Shown here piece by piece: positions 21,431 to 35,100 of a stretch of 64,000 bases of DNA. How positions within the stretch are numbered: position 1 is the stretch's first letter; every line of letters begins with the position of its first letter. A program made the position numbers and the translations under genes. Origin of the DNA: Daphnia carinata. Taxonomy: Eukaryota > Arthropoda > Branchiopoda > Diplostraca > Daphniidae. A model generated the notes under the pieces. It had not been told where the DNA came from. It ran no database searches and worked only from the letters and a program-made list of their open reading frames with translations. The stretch lies in contig NC_081336.1 in NCBI RefSeq assembly GCF_022539665.2, positions 10,826,778 to 10,890,777 on the forward strand, read 5' to 3'.

Positions 21431-22299
21431 TTATTGGTTTCCCTGATGCTGAGGGGGACCCGGAATATTAGGCCTACTGGCCCTATACTTCGGACAATTG
21501 TTTGATTTATGGCCGATCTCACGGCAAGAATAGCAAATTGGGGGCTGTGCTTGTTCCAACATATACCGTTGAAATTTACGGCACTCCGATTGTGTGTGAC
21601 CCCGAAACCCACAATAGTTGCAAGTTATTACATTCTCAATAGGCCCATTGTTCGGATTATGACCAGATCTTGGCGAAGATGGCATATAATTTGTAGGCCT
21701 ATTTTGGTTCTTATCCCCTTGATACGGGTGGGTGTTACTCTTAGGGAAAGGTGGAGGGTTTGTCTTCCAGTTCCTTTCCCGATTGCCGTTGCCTGTTTGA
21801 AATGATACCCTTTTTTTATATGGGGCACCCGCCGAAGAAGAAACATTATCCTTCTTATTAATTTGGAGTTGTTTGACCGCCTGACTGAGCTCGCGCAGCG
21901 CGTCTTTAATTTCATCCTTCTCCGATTTCGGAGTGTCTACGATCTTGTTCCCTTGACGTATATTCGCGACGGCCTGATTGACTATTGCTTTCTGATCGAT
22001 TAACATCTGCTTAATCTCATGCAATTCTGTATTTTCTGCACCTTTCGACTCGTCGATCGCCCTAACAAACTCATGTTTTTCACGGTCAGATTCGAGTGCT
22101 TCCAAGCGAACAGCATAAACGCGTGTCGTTGCAACCAGTGCGTTAAAGTCGCCAAATTCTTTGTACTTAACTTTCGCCTGTAACTTGGAATCCAAACCTT
22201 CGATAAATTTCTGCATGAGAATAATTGAAAAGGAACGCTCGATATGGCCTACAGGATACGCTTTTTTAAAGATTTCCTGAAGACGATGAGCATAATCAA
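21431..22299 (-). CDS. gag: Gag, C-terminal part with two CCHC zinc knuckles
   Basis: The continuous frame with ATG at 22216 is 261 codons, but coding character extends upstream without an ATG to about 22299, where it meets the N-terminal part in another frame. It contains a helical capsid-like segment (FIEGLDSKLQAKVKYKEF), a charged linker, and then two C-x2-C-x4-H-x4-C knuckles, CNYCGFRGHTQSEC at residues 199-212 and CYSCREIGHKSNNC at 228-241. These are the nucleic-acid-binding signature of retroelement nucleocapsid. The stop is at 21433-21431. The pol frame is +1 relative to this one and opens about 50 bases further on, with a stop in between, so a simple overlap frameshift into pol is not apparent. 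Confidence 0.85.
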
Positions 22300-22677
22300 T
22301 TATTTTTCTCCCGGTTTCCGTTTAGCCTTATTAAATTTCTTAATATACAAGTCAACGTTTTCGTCCCCGTGAAAGTGATCAAGTAAAGCTTCTTTAATAG
22401 ACGTATAGTCATGAGGATGATCTTTGACAATATTTTGCACTACGGAAAAAGCCTTATCCGTCATTTTTGCTCGCAACATCTGAATAACCTTCTCCTCTGA
22501 CCATCCTGACCCCTCAATTACGCTTTCAAAGGATTCGATCCAGGAATCAAAACGAGAAATTGGACTCCCTGAAAAAGAAGGAAGCAGTTGTAAGCGCGCG
22601 AAGGTATGTTGGGTAGTCTGAAGATCGTTCAAGTCGTTGACCGTGGCTGTCCGTGATGGGGATGAAGAACTAGCCAT
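22300..22677 (-). CDS. gag: Gag, N-terminal part, ends at a frame break
   Basis: 125 codons from ATG 22677. After a Ser/Thr-rich start comes a retrotransposon-gag capsid-like segment (FARLQLLPSFSGSPISRFDS and WSEEKVIQMLRAKM) typical of Ty3/gypsy Gag. The frame ends TAA right after a GAGAAAAAT word at about 22300-22310. The adjoining coding sequence continues in the minus-one frame. This is either an indel in a five-A run, which would disable Gag, or a sequencing error. Programmed slippage is less likely because the break is inside capsid, not at the gag-pol border. Confidence 0.75.
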   Translation of the reverse strand: MASSSSPSRTATVNDLNDLQTTQHTFARLQLLPSFSGSPISRFDSWIESFESVIEGSGWSEEKVIQMLRAKMTDKAFSVVQNIVKDHPHDYTSIKEALLDHFHGDENVDLYIKKFNKAKRKPGEK

Positions 22678-22684
22678 GTTTGGA

Positions 22685-23086
22685 TTAAATGAAGGGAAAT
22701 TTATTGTTCTTCGTTGTGGATTCGGAGGAGTTCTGGAATGCCACTCGAAATTGCCTGATGCCCTCTGGTATCTCTTCCGGTCGTCTGGAGGGTTGGATGT
22801 GAGGAACGATTCGATTGATTGATCGTCTGCAACGTTGGCGTCTGCTGTGTGTCCGCCGTTCTTGCGAGGTTGTTTCCGACAGCGGCGATGTGTGTTGGGC
22901 CGGTGTGGCTTGTAGTTGGGTAATGTTCGTTTGTATGCACAACAGCGCTTGTTTCAATCGTATTTCCGTTTGCGTGATTAGTGGTTTGATGTTGTTGGCC
23001 TCCTGTGCGTTGACTGGGTTGTTGGCTTCCGGAAAATTGTTCAGTTTGTCCAAGAGAAGTTGAATTTCTGGTTGCAGCACCTCCAA
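22685..23086 (-). CDS. Upstream ORF of the retroelement, partial at gap, function unknown
   Basis: A minus-strand frame of 133 codons ends 8 bases before the gag start and runs into the assembly gap, so its true start may be hidden. The first half looks helical (QLLLDKLNNFPEANN, TEIRLKQALLCIQTNI). The second half is polar and basic. A second frame across 22701-23095 is also open and is rich in Thr, Gln and Asn. Either could be an upstream coding frame or leader sequence between the 5' LTR and gag. No family recognised. Confidence 0.3.
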   Translation of the reverse strand: MEVLQPEIQLLLDKLNNFPEANNPVNAQEANNIKPLITQTEIRLKQALLCIQTNITQLQATPAQHTSPLSETTSQERRTHSRRQRCRRSINRIVPHIQPSRRPEEIPEGIRQFRVAFQNSSESTTKNNKFPFI

Positions 23087-23095
23087 ATTGGTGAT

Positions 23096-23195
23096 NNNNN
23101 NNNNNNNNNNNNNNNNNNNNNNNNNNNNNNNNNNNNNNNNNNNNNNNNNNNNNNNNNNNNNNNNNNNNNNNNNNNNNNNNNNNNNNNNNNNNNNN
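23096..23195. other. Assembly gap, 100 N
   Basis: Exactly 100 N, the usual placeholder for a gap of unknown size. On its left lies the 5' part of the retroelement and on its right the 70-bp satellite begins abruptly. The element's 5' LTR and primer-binding site must lie here or be missing. Confidence 0.98.
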
Positions 23196-26100
23196 TGCTT
23201 GAATGTAGATCATGAAACTGCTTCTATAACACTATATTCACATTGAATACACGTATATTTGATGCTGTTTGAATGTAGATATTGAAACTCACTGTATCAC
23301 ACTATATTCACATTGAATACACGTATATTTGATGCTGTTTGAATGTAGATATTGAAACTCACTGTATCACACTATATTCACATTGAATACACGTATATTT
23401 GATGCTGTTTGAATGTAGATATGAAACTGCTTCTATAACACTATATTCACATTGAATACACGTATATTTGATGCTGTTTGAATGTAGATATTGAAACTCA
23501 CTGTATCACACTATATTCACATTGAATACACGTATATTTGATGCTGTTTGAATGTAGATATTGAAACTGATTCTATAACACTATATTCACATTGAATACA
23601 CGTATATTTGATGCTGTTTGAATGTAGATATTGAAACTCACTGTATCACACTATATTCACATTGAATACACGTATATTTGATGCTATTTGATTTTGTTTG
23701 AATGTAGATCATGAAACTGGTTCTATAACACTATATTCACATTGAATACACGTATATTTGATACTGCTTGAATGTAGATATGAAACTGCTTCTATAACAC
23801 TATATTCACATTGAATACACGTATATTTGATGCTGTTTTAATGTAGATATTGAAACTCACTGTATCATACTATATTCACAATGAATACACGTATATTTGA
23901 TACTGTATGAATTTAGATCATGAAACTGATTCTATAACACTATATTCACATTGAATACACGAACGTTTGATGCTGTTTGAATGTAGATATTGAAACTCAC
24001 TGTATCACACTATATTCACATTGAATACACGTATATTTGATGCTGTTTGAATGTAGATCATGAAACTGATTCTATAACACTATATTCACATTGAATACAC
24101 GTATATTTGATGCTGTTTGAATGTAGATATTGAAACTGACTGTATCACACTATATTCACATTGAATACACGTATATTTGATGCTGTTTGAATGTAGATAT
24201 TGAAACTGATTCTATAACACTATATTCACATTGAATACACGTATATTTGATGCTGTTTGAATGTAGATATTGAAACTCACTGTATCACACTATATTCACA
24301 TTGAATACACGTATATTTGATGCTGTTTGAATGTAGATATTGAAACTCATTGTATAACACTATATTCACATTGAATACACGTATATTTGATGCTGTTTGA
24401 ATGTAGATATTGAAACTGACTGTATCACACTATATTCACATTGAATACACGTATATTTGATGCTGTTTGAATGTAGATATTGAAACTCACTGTATCACAC
24501 TATATTCACATTGAATACACGTATATTTGATGCTGTTTGAATGTAGATATTGAAACTGATTCTGTATAACACTATATTCACATTGAATACACGTATATTT
24601 GATGCTGTTTGAATGTAGATATTGAAACTGACTTCTATAACACTATATTCACATTGAATACACGTATATTTGATGCTGTTTGAATGTAGATATTGAAACT
24701 CACTGTATCACACTATATTCACATTGAATACACGTATATTTGATGCTGTTTGAATGTAGATATTGAAACTCACTGTATCACACTATATTCACATTGAATA
24801 CACGTATATTTGATGCTGTTTGAATGTAGATATGAAACTGATTCTATAACACTATATTCACATTGAATACACGTATATTTGATGCTGTTTGAATGTAGAT
24901 ATTGAAACTGATTCTATAACACTATATTCACATTGAATACACGTATATTTGATGCTGTTTGAATGTAGATATTGAAACTCACTGTATCACACTATATTCA
25001 CATTGAATACACGTATATTTGATGCTGTTTGAATGTAGATATTGAAACTCACTGTATCACACTATATTCACATTGAATACACGTATATTTGATGCTGTTT
25101 GAATGTAGATCATGAAACTGATTCTATAACACTATATTCACATTGAATACACGTATATTTGATGCTGTTTGAATGTAGATATTGAAACTCACTGTATCAC
25201 ACTATATTCACATTGAATACACGTATATTTGATGCTGTTTGAATGTAGATATTGAAACTCACTGTATCACACTATATTCACATTGAATACACGTATATTT
25301 GATGCTGTTTGAATGTAGATATTGAAACTGGTTCTATAACACTATATTCACAATGAATACACGTATATTTGATGCTGTTTGAATGTAGATCATGAAACTG
25401 ATTCTATAACACTATATTCACATTGAATACACGTATATTTGATGCTGTTTGAATGTAGATATTGAAACTCACTGTATCACACTATATTCACATTGAATAC
25501 ACGTATATTTGATGCTGTTTGAATGTAGATATTGAAACTCACTGTATCACACTATATTCACATTGAATACACGTATATTTGATGCTGTTTGAATGTAGAT
25601 CATGAAACTGATTCTATAACACTATATTCACATTGAATACACGTATATTTGATGCTGTTTGAATGTAGATATTGAAACTCACTGTATCACACTATATTCA
25701 CATTGAATACACGTATATTTGATGCTGTTTGAATGTAGATATTGAAACTCACTGTATCACACTATATTCACATTGAATACACGTATATTTGATGCTGTTT
25801 GAATGTAGATATGAAACTGATTCTATAACACTATATTCACATTGAATACACGTATATTTGATGCTGTTTGAATGTAGATATGAAACTGATTCTATAACAC
25901 TATATTCACATTGAATACACGTATATTTGATGCTGTTTGAATGTAGATATTGAAACTCACTGTATCACACTATATTCACATTGAATACACGTATATTTGA
26001 TGCTGTTTGAATGTAGATATTGAAACTCACTGTATCACACTATATTCACATTGAATACACGTATATTTGATGCTGTTTGAATGTAGATCATGAAACTGAT

Positions 26101-29100
26101 TCTATAACACTATATTCACATTGAATACACGTATATTTGATGCTGTTTGAATGTAGATATTGAAACTGATTCTATAACACTATATTCACATTGAATACAC
26201 GTATATTTGATGCTGTTTGAATGTAGATATTGAAACTCACTGTATCACACTATATTCACATTGAATACACGTATATTTGATGCTGTTTGAATGTAGATAT
26301 TGAAACTACTGTATCACACTATATTCACATTGAATACACGTATATTTGATGCTGTTTGAATGTAGATATTGAAACTCACTGTATCACACTATATTCACAT
26401 TGAATACACGTATATTGATGCTGTTTGAATGTAGATATTGAAACTGATTCTATAACACTATATTCACATTGAATACACGTATATTTGATGCTGTTTGAAT
26501 GTAGATATTGAAACTCACTGTATCACACTATATTCACATTGAATACACGTATATTTGATGCTGTTTGAATGTAGATATTGAAACTTACTGTATCACACTA
26601 TATTCACATTGAATACACGTATATTTGATGCTGTTTGAATGTAGATATGAAACTGATTCTATAACACTATATTCACATTGAATACACGTATATTTGATGC
26701 TGTTTGAATGTAGATATTGAAACTCACTGTATCACACTATATTCACATTGAATACACGTATATTTGATGCTGTTTGAATGTAGATATTGAAACTCACTGT
26801 ATCACACTATATTCACATTGAATACACGTATATTTGATGCTGTTTGAATGTAGATATGAAACTGATTCTATAACACTATATTCACATTGAATACACGTAT
26901 ATTTGATGCTTGTTGAATGTAGATCATGAAACTGATTCTATAACACTATATTCACATTGAATACACGTATATTTGATGCTGTTTGAATGTAGATATTGAA
27001 ACTCACTGTATCACACTATATTCACATTGAATACACGTATATTTGATGCTGTTTGAATGTAGATATTGAAACTGATTCTATAACACTATATTCACATTGA
27101 ATACACGTATATTTGATGCTGTTTGAATGTAGATATTGAAACTCACTGTATCACACTATATTCACATTGAATACACGTATATTTGATGCTGTTTGAATGT
27201 AGATATTGAAACTTACTGTATCACACTATATTCACATTGAATACACGTATATTTGATGCTGTTTGAATGTAGATCATGAAACTGATTCTATAACACTATA
27301 TTCACATTGAATACACGTATATTTGATGCTGTTTGAATGTAGATATTGAAACTCACTGTATCACACTATATTCACATTGAATACACGTATATTTGATGCT
27401 GTTTGAATGTAGATATTGAAACTCACTGTATCACACTATATTCACATTGAATACACGTATATTTGATGCTGTTTGAATGTAGATATTGAAACTGATTCTA
27501 TAACACTATATTCACATTGAATACACGTATATTTGATGCTGTTTGAATGTAGATATTGAAACTCACTGTATCACACTATATTCACATTGAATACACGTAT
27601 ATTTGATGCTGTTTGAATGTAGATATTGAAACTCACTGTATCACACTATATTCACATTGAATACACGTATATTTGATGCTGTTTGAATGTAGATATTGAA
27701 ACTGATTCTATAACACTATATTCACATTGAATACACGTATATTTGATGCTGTTTGAATGTAGATATTGAAACTGATTCTATAACACTATATTCACATTGA
27801 ATACACGTATATTTGATGCTGTTTGAATGTAGATATTGAAACTCACTGTATCACACTATATTCACATTGAATACACGTATATTTGATGCTGTTTGAATGT
27901 AGATATTGAAACTGCTGTATAACACTATATTCACATTGAATACACGTATATTTGATGCTGTTTGAATGTAGATATTGAAACTGATTCTATAACACTATAT
28001 TCACATTGAATACACGTATATTTGATGCTGTTTGAATGTAGATATTGAAACTGATTCTATAACACTATATTCACATTGAATACACGTATATTTGATGCTG
28101 TTTGAATGTAGATATTGAAACTGATTGTATCACACTATATTCACATTGAATACACGTATATTTGATGCTGTTTGAATGTAGATATTGAAACTCACTGTAT
28201 CACACTATATTCACATTGAATGTATATTTGATGCTGTTTGAATGTAGATATGAAACTGATTCTATAACACTATATTCACATTGAATACACGTATATTTGA
28301 TGCTGTTTGAATGTAGATATTGAAACTCATTCTGTATCACACTATATTCACATTGAATACACGTATATTTGATGCTGTTTGAATGTAGATATTGAAACTG
28401 ATTGTATCACACTATATTCACATTGAATACACGTATATTTGATGCTGTTTGAATGTAGATATTGAAACTCACTGTATCACACTATATTCACATTGAATAC
28501 ACGTATATTTGATGCTGTTTGAATGTAGATATTGAAACTGATTCTATAACACTATATTCACATTGAATACACGTATATTTGATGCTGTTTGAATGTAGAT
28601 ATTGAAACTCACTGTATCACACTATATTCACATTGAATACACGTATATTTGATGCTGTTTGAATGTAGATATTGAAACTGATTCTATAACACTATATTCA
28701 CATTGAATACACGTATATTTGATGCTGTTTGAATGTAGATATTGAAACTGACTGTATCACACTATATTCACATTGAATACACGTATATTTGATGCTGTTT
28801 GAATGTAGATATTGAAACTGATTCTATAACACTATATTCACATTGAATACACGTATATTTGATGCTGTTTGAATGTAGATATTGAAACTCACTGTATCAC
28901 ACTATATTCACATTGAATACACGTATATTTGATGCTGTTTGAATGTAGATATTGAAACTATTCTATCACACTATATTCACATTGAATACACGTATATTTG
29001 ATGCTGTTTGAATGTAGATATTGAAACTCACTGTATCACACTATATTCACATTGAATACACGTATATTTGATGCTGTTTGAATGTAGATATTGAAACTGA

Positions 29101-32100
29101 TTCTATAACACTATATTCACATTGAATACACGTATATTTGATGCTGTTTGAATGTAGATATTGAAACTCACTGTATCACACTATATTCACATTGAATACA
29201 CGTATATTTGATGCTGTTTGAATGTAGATATTGAAACTGATTCTATATCACACTATATTCACATTGAATACACGTATATTTGATGCTGTTTGAATGTAGA
29301 TATTGAAACTGATTCTATAACACTATATTCACATTGAATACACGTATATTTGATGCTGTTTGAATGTAGATATTGAAACTCACTGTATCACACTATATTC
29401 ACATTGAATACACGTATATTTGATGCTGTTTGAATGTAGATATTGAAACTGATTCTGTATCACACTATATTCACATTGAATACACGTATATTTGATGCTG
29501 TTTGAATGTAGATATTGAAACTCACTGTATCACACTATATTCACATTGAATACACGTATATTTGATGCTGTTTGAATGTAGATATTGAAACTGATTCTAT
29601 AACACTATATTCACATTGAATACACGTATATTTGATGCTGTTTGAATGTAGATATTGAAACTCACTGTATCACACTATATTCACATTGAATACACGTATA
29701 TTTGATGCTGTTTGAATGTAGATATTGAAACTGATTCTATAACACTATATTCACATTGAATACACGTATATTTGATGCTGTTTGAATGTAGATATTGAAA
29801 CTCACTGTATCACACTATATTCACATTGAATACACGTATATTTGATGCTGTTTGAATGTAGATATTGAAACTGATTCTATAACACTATATTCACATTGAA
29901 TACACGTATATTTGATGCTGTTTGAATGTAGATATTGAAACTCACTGTATCACACTATATTCACATTGAATACACGTATATTTGATGCTGTTTGAATGTA
30001 GATATTGAAACTCACTGTATCACACTATATTCACATTGAATACACGTATATTTGATGCTGTTTGAATGTAGATATTGAAACTGATTCTATAACACTATAT
30101 TCACATTGAATACACGTATATTTGATGCTGTTTGAATGTAGATATTGAAACTGATTGTATCACACTATATTCACATTGAATACAGCTATATTTGATGCTG
30201 TTTGAATGTACATCATTGAAACTGATTGTATAACACTATATTCACATTGAATACACGTATATTTGATGCTGTTTGAATGTAGATATTGAAACTGATTCTA
30301 TAACACTATATTCACATTGAATACACGTATATTTGATGCTGTTTGAATGTAGATATTGAAACTGACTGTATCACACTATATTCACATTGAATACACGTAT
30401 ATTTGATGCTGTTTGAATGTAGATATTGAAACTGATTGTATCATACTATATTATATTCACATTGAATACACGTATATTTGATGCTGTTTGAATGTAGATA
30501 TTGAAACTGATTCTATAACACTATATTCACATTGAATACACGTATATTTGATGCTGTTTGAATGTAGATATTGAAACTCACTGTATCACACTATATTCAC
30601 ATTGAATACACGTATATTTGATGCTGTTTGAATGTAGATATGAAACTGATTCTATAACACTATATTCACATTGAATACACGTATATTTGATGCTGTTTGA
30701 ATGTAGATATTGAAACACACTATATTCACATTGAATACACGTATATTTGATGCTGTTTGAATGTAGATATGAAACTGATACACTATATTCACATTGAATA
30801 CACGTATATTTGATGCTGTTTGAATGTAGATATTGAAACTGATTCTATAACACTATATTCACATTGAATACACGTATATTTGATGCTGTTTGAATGTAGA
30901 TATTGAAACTGATTGTATAACACTATATTCACATTGAATACACGTATATTTGATGCTGTTTGAATGTAGATATTGAAACTGATTCTATAACACTATATTC
31001 ACATTGAATACACGTATATTTGATGCTGTTTGAATGTAGATATTGAAACTGATTGTATAACACTATATTCACATTGAATACACGTATATTTGATGCTGTT
31101 TGAATGTAGATATTGAAACTGATTCTATAACACTATATTCACATTGAATACACGTATATTTGATGCTGTTTGAATGTAGATATTGAAACTGATTCTATAA
31201 CACTATATTCACATTGAATACACGTATATTTGATGCTGTTTGAATGTAGATATTGAAACTGATTCTATAACACTATATTCACATTGAATACACGTATATT
31301 TGATGCTGTTTGAATGTAGATATTGAAACTGATTCTATAACACTATATTCACATTGAATACACGTATATTTGATGCTGTTTGAATGTAGATATTGAAACT
31401 GATTCTATAACACTATATTCACATTGAATACACGTATATTTGATGCTGTTTGAATGTAGATATTGAAACTGATTCTATAACACTATATTCACATTGAATA
31501 CACGTATTTTGATGCTGTTTGAATGTACATCAGGAAACTGATTGTATAACACTATATTCACATTGAATACACGTATATTTGATGCTGTTTGAATGTAGAT
31601 ATTGAAACTGATTCTATAACACTATATTCACATTGAATACACGTATATTTGATGCTGTTTGAATGTAGATATTGAAACTGATTCTATAACACTATATTCA
31701 CATTGAATACACGTATATTTGATGCTGTTTGAATGTAGATATTGAAACTGATTCTATAACACTATATTCACATTGAATACACGTATATTTGATGCTGTTT
31801 GAATGTAGATATTGAAACTGATTGTATAACACTATATTCACATTGAATACACGTATATTTGATGCTGTTTGAATGTAGATATTGAAACTGATTCTATAAC
31901 ACTATATTCACATTGAATACACGTATATTTGATGCTGTTTGAATGTAGATATTGAAACTGATTCTATAACACTATATTCACATTGAATACACGTATATTT
32001 GATGCTGTTTGAATGTAGATATTGAAACTGATTCTATAACACTATATTCACATTGAATACACGTATATTTGATGCTGTTTGAATGTAGATATTGAAACTG

Positions 32101-35100
32101 ATTGTATAACACTATATTCACATTGAATACACGTATATTTGATGCTGTTTGAATGTAGATATTGAAACTGATTCTATAACACTATATTCACATTGAATAC
32201 ACGTATATTTGATGCTGTTTGAATGTAGATATTGAAACTCACTGTATAACACTATATTCACATTGAATACACGTATATTTGATGCTGTTTGAATGTAGAT
32301 ATTGAAACTGATTCTATAACACTATATTCACATTGAATACACGTATATTTGATGCTGTTTGAATGTAGATATTGAAACTGACTGTATAACACTATATTCA
32401 CATTGTATACACGTATATTTGATGCTGTTTGAATGTAGATATTGAAACTGACTGTATAACACTATATTCACATTGAATACACGTATATTTGATGCTGTTT
32501 GAATGTAGATATTGAAACTGATTCTATAACACTATATTCACATTGAATACACGTATATTTGATGCTGTTTGAATGTAGATATTGAAACTGATTCTATAAC
32601 ACTATATTCACATTGAATACACGTATATTTGATGCTGTTTGAATGTAGATATTGAAACTGATTCTATAACACTATATTCACATTGAATACACGTATATTT
32701 GATGCTGTTTGAATGTAGATATTGAAACTGATTCTATAACACTATATTCACATTGAATACACGTATATTTGATGCTGTTTGAATGTAGATATTGAAACTG
32801 ATTCTATAACACTATATTCACATTGAATACACGTATATTTGATGCTGTTTGAATGTAGATATTGAAACTGATTCTATAACACTATATTCACATTGAATAC
32901 ACGTATATTTGATGCTGTTTGAATGTAGATATTGAAACTGATTCTATAACACTATATTCACATTGAATACACGTATATTTGATGCTGTTTGAATGTAGAT
33001 ATTGAAACTGATTCTATAACACTATATTCACATTGAATACACGTATATTTGATGCTGTTTGAATGTAGATATTGAAACTGATTCTATAACACTATATTCA
33101 CATTGAATACACGTATATTTGATGCTGTTTGAATGTAGATATTGAAACTGATTGTATAACACTATATTCACATTGAATACACGTATATTTGATGCTGTTT
33201 GAATGTAGATATTGAAACTGATTCTACACTATATTCACATTGAATACACGTATATTTGATGCTGTTTGGATGTAGATATTGAAACTGACTGTATCACACT
33301 ATATTCACATTGAATACACGTATATTTGATGCTGTTTGAATGTAGATATTGAAACTGATTCTATAACACTATATTCACATTGAATACACGTATATTTGAT
33401 GCTGTTTGAATGTAGATATTGAAACTGACTCTATCACACTATATTCACATTGAATACACGTATATTTGATGCTGTTTGAATGTAGATATTGAAACTGATT
33501 CTATAACACTATATTCACATTGAATACACGTATATTTGATGCTGTTTGAATGTAGATATTGAAACTGATTGTATAACACTATATTCACATTGAATACACG
33601 TATATTTGATGCTGTTTGAATGTAGATATTGAAACTGATTCTATAACACTATATTCACATTGAATACACGTATATTTGATGCTGTTTGAATGTAGATATT
33701 GAAACTGATTCTATAACACTATATTCACATTGAATACACGTATATTTGATGCTGTTTGAATGTAGATATTGAAACTGATTCTATAACACTATATTCACAT
33801 TGAATACACGTATATTTGATGCTGTTTGAATGTAGATATTGAAACTCACTGTATCATACTATATTCACATTGAATACACGTATATTTGATGCTGTTTGAA
33901 TGTAGATATTGAAACTGATTCTATAACACTATATTCACATTGAATACACGTATATTTGATGCTGTTTGAATGTAGATATTGAAACTCACTGTATCACACT
34001 ATATTCACATTGAATACACGTATATTTGATGCTGTTTGAATGTAGATATTGAAACTGATTGTATATAACACTATATTCACATTGAATACACGTATATTTG
34101 ATGCTGTTTGAATGTAGATATTGAAACTGATCTGTATCACACTATATTCACATTGAATACACGTATATTTGATGCTGTTTGAATGTAGATATTGAAACTG
34201 ATTCTATAACACTATATTCACATTGAATACACGTATATTTGATGCTGTTTGAATGTAGATATTGAAACTGATTCTATAACACTATATTCACATTGAATAC
34301 ACGTATATTTGATGCTGTTTGAATGTAGATATTGAAACTGATTCTATAACACTATATTCACATTGAATACACGTATATTTGATGCTGTTTGAATGTAGAT
34401 ATTGAAACTCACTGTCTATAACACTATATTCACATTGAATACACGTATATTTGATGCTGTTTGAATGTAGATATTGAAACTGATTCTATAACACTATATT
34501 CACATTGAATACACGTATATTTGATGCTGTTTGAATGTAGATATTGAAACTGATTCTATAACACTATATTCACATTGAATACACGTATATTTGATGCTGT
34601 TTGAATGTAGATATTGAAACTGATTCTATAACACTATATTCACATTGAATACACGTATATTTGATGCTGTTTGAATGTAGATATTGAAACTGATTCTATA
34701 ACACTATATTCACATTGAATACACGTATATTTGATGCTGTTTGAATGTAGATATTGAAACTGATTCTATAACACTATATTCACATTGAATACACGTATAT
34801 TTGATGCTGTTTGAATGTAGATATTGAAACTGATTGTATAACACTATATTCACATTAATACACGTATATTTGATGCTGTTTGAATGTAGATCATGAAACT
34901 GATTGTATAACACTATATTCACATTGAATACACGTATATTTGATGCTGTTTGAATGTAGATATTGAAACTGATTCTATAACACTATATTCACATTGAATA
35001 CACGTATATTTGATGCTGTTTGAATGTAGATATTGAAACTCACTGTATCACACTATATTCACATTGAATACACGTATATTTGATGCTGTTTGAATGTAGA

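Noticed and set aside
22298-22312. Programmed -1 frameshift in gag at GAGAAAAAT
   Set aside because: It is not a full slippery heptamer, and it lies inside capsid, not at the gag-pol border. An indel in the A run is simpler.
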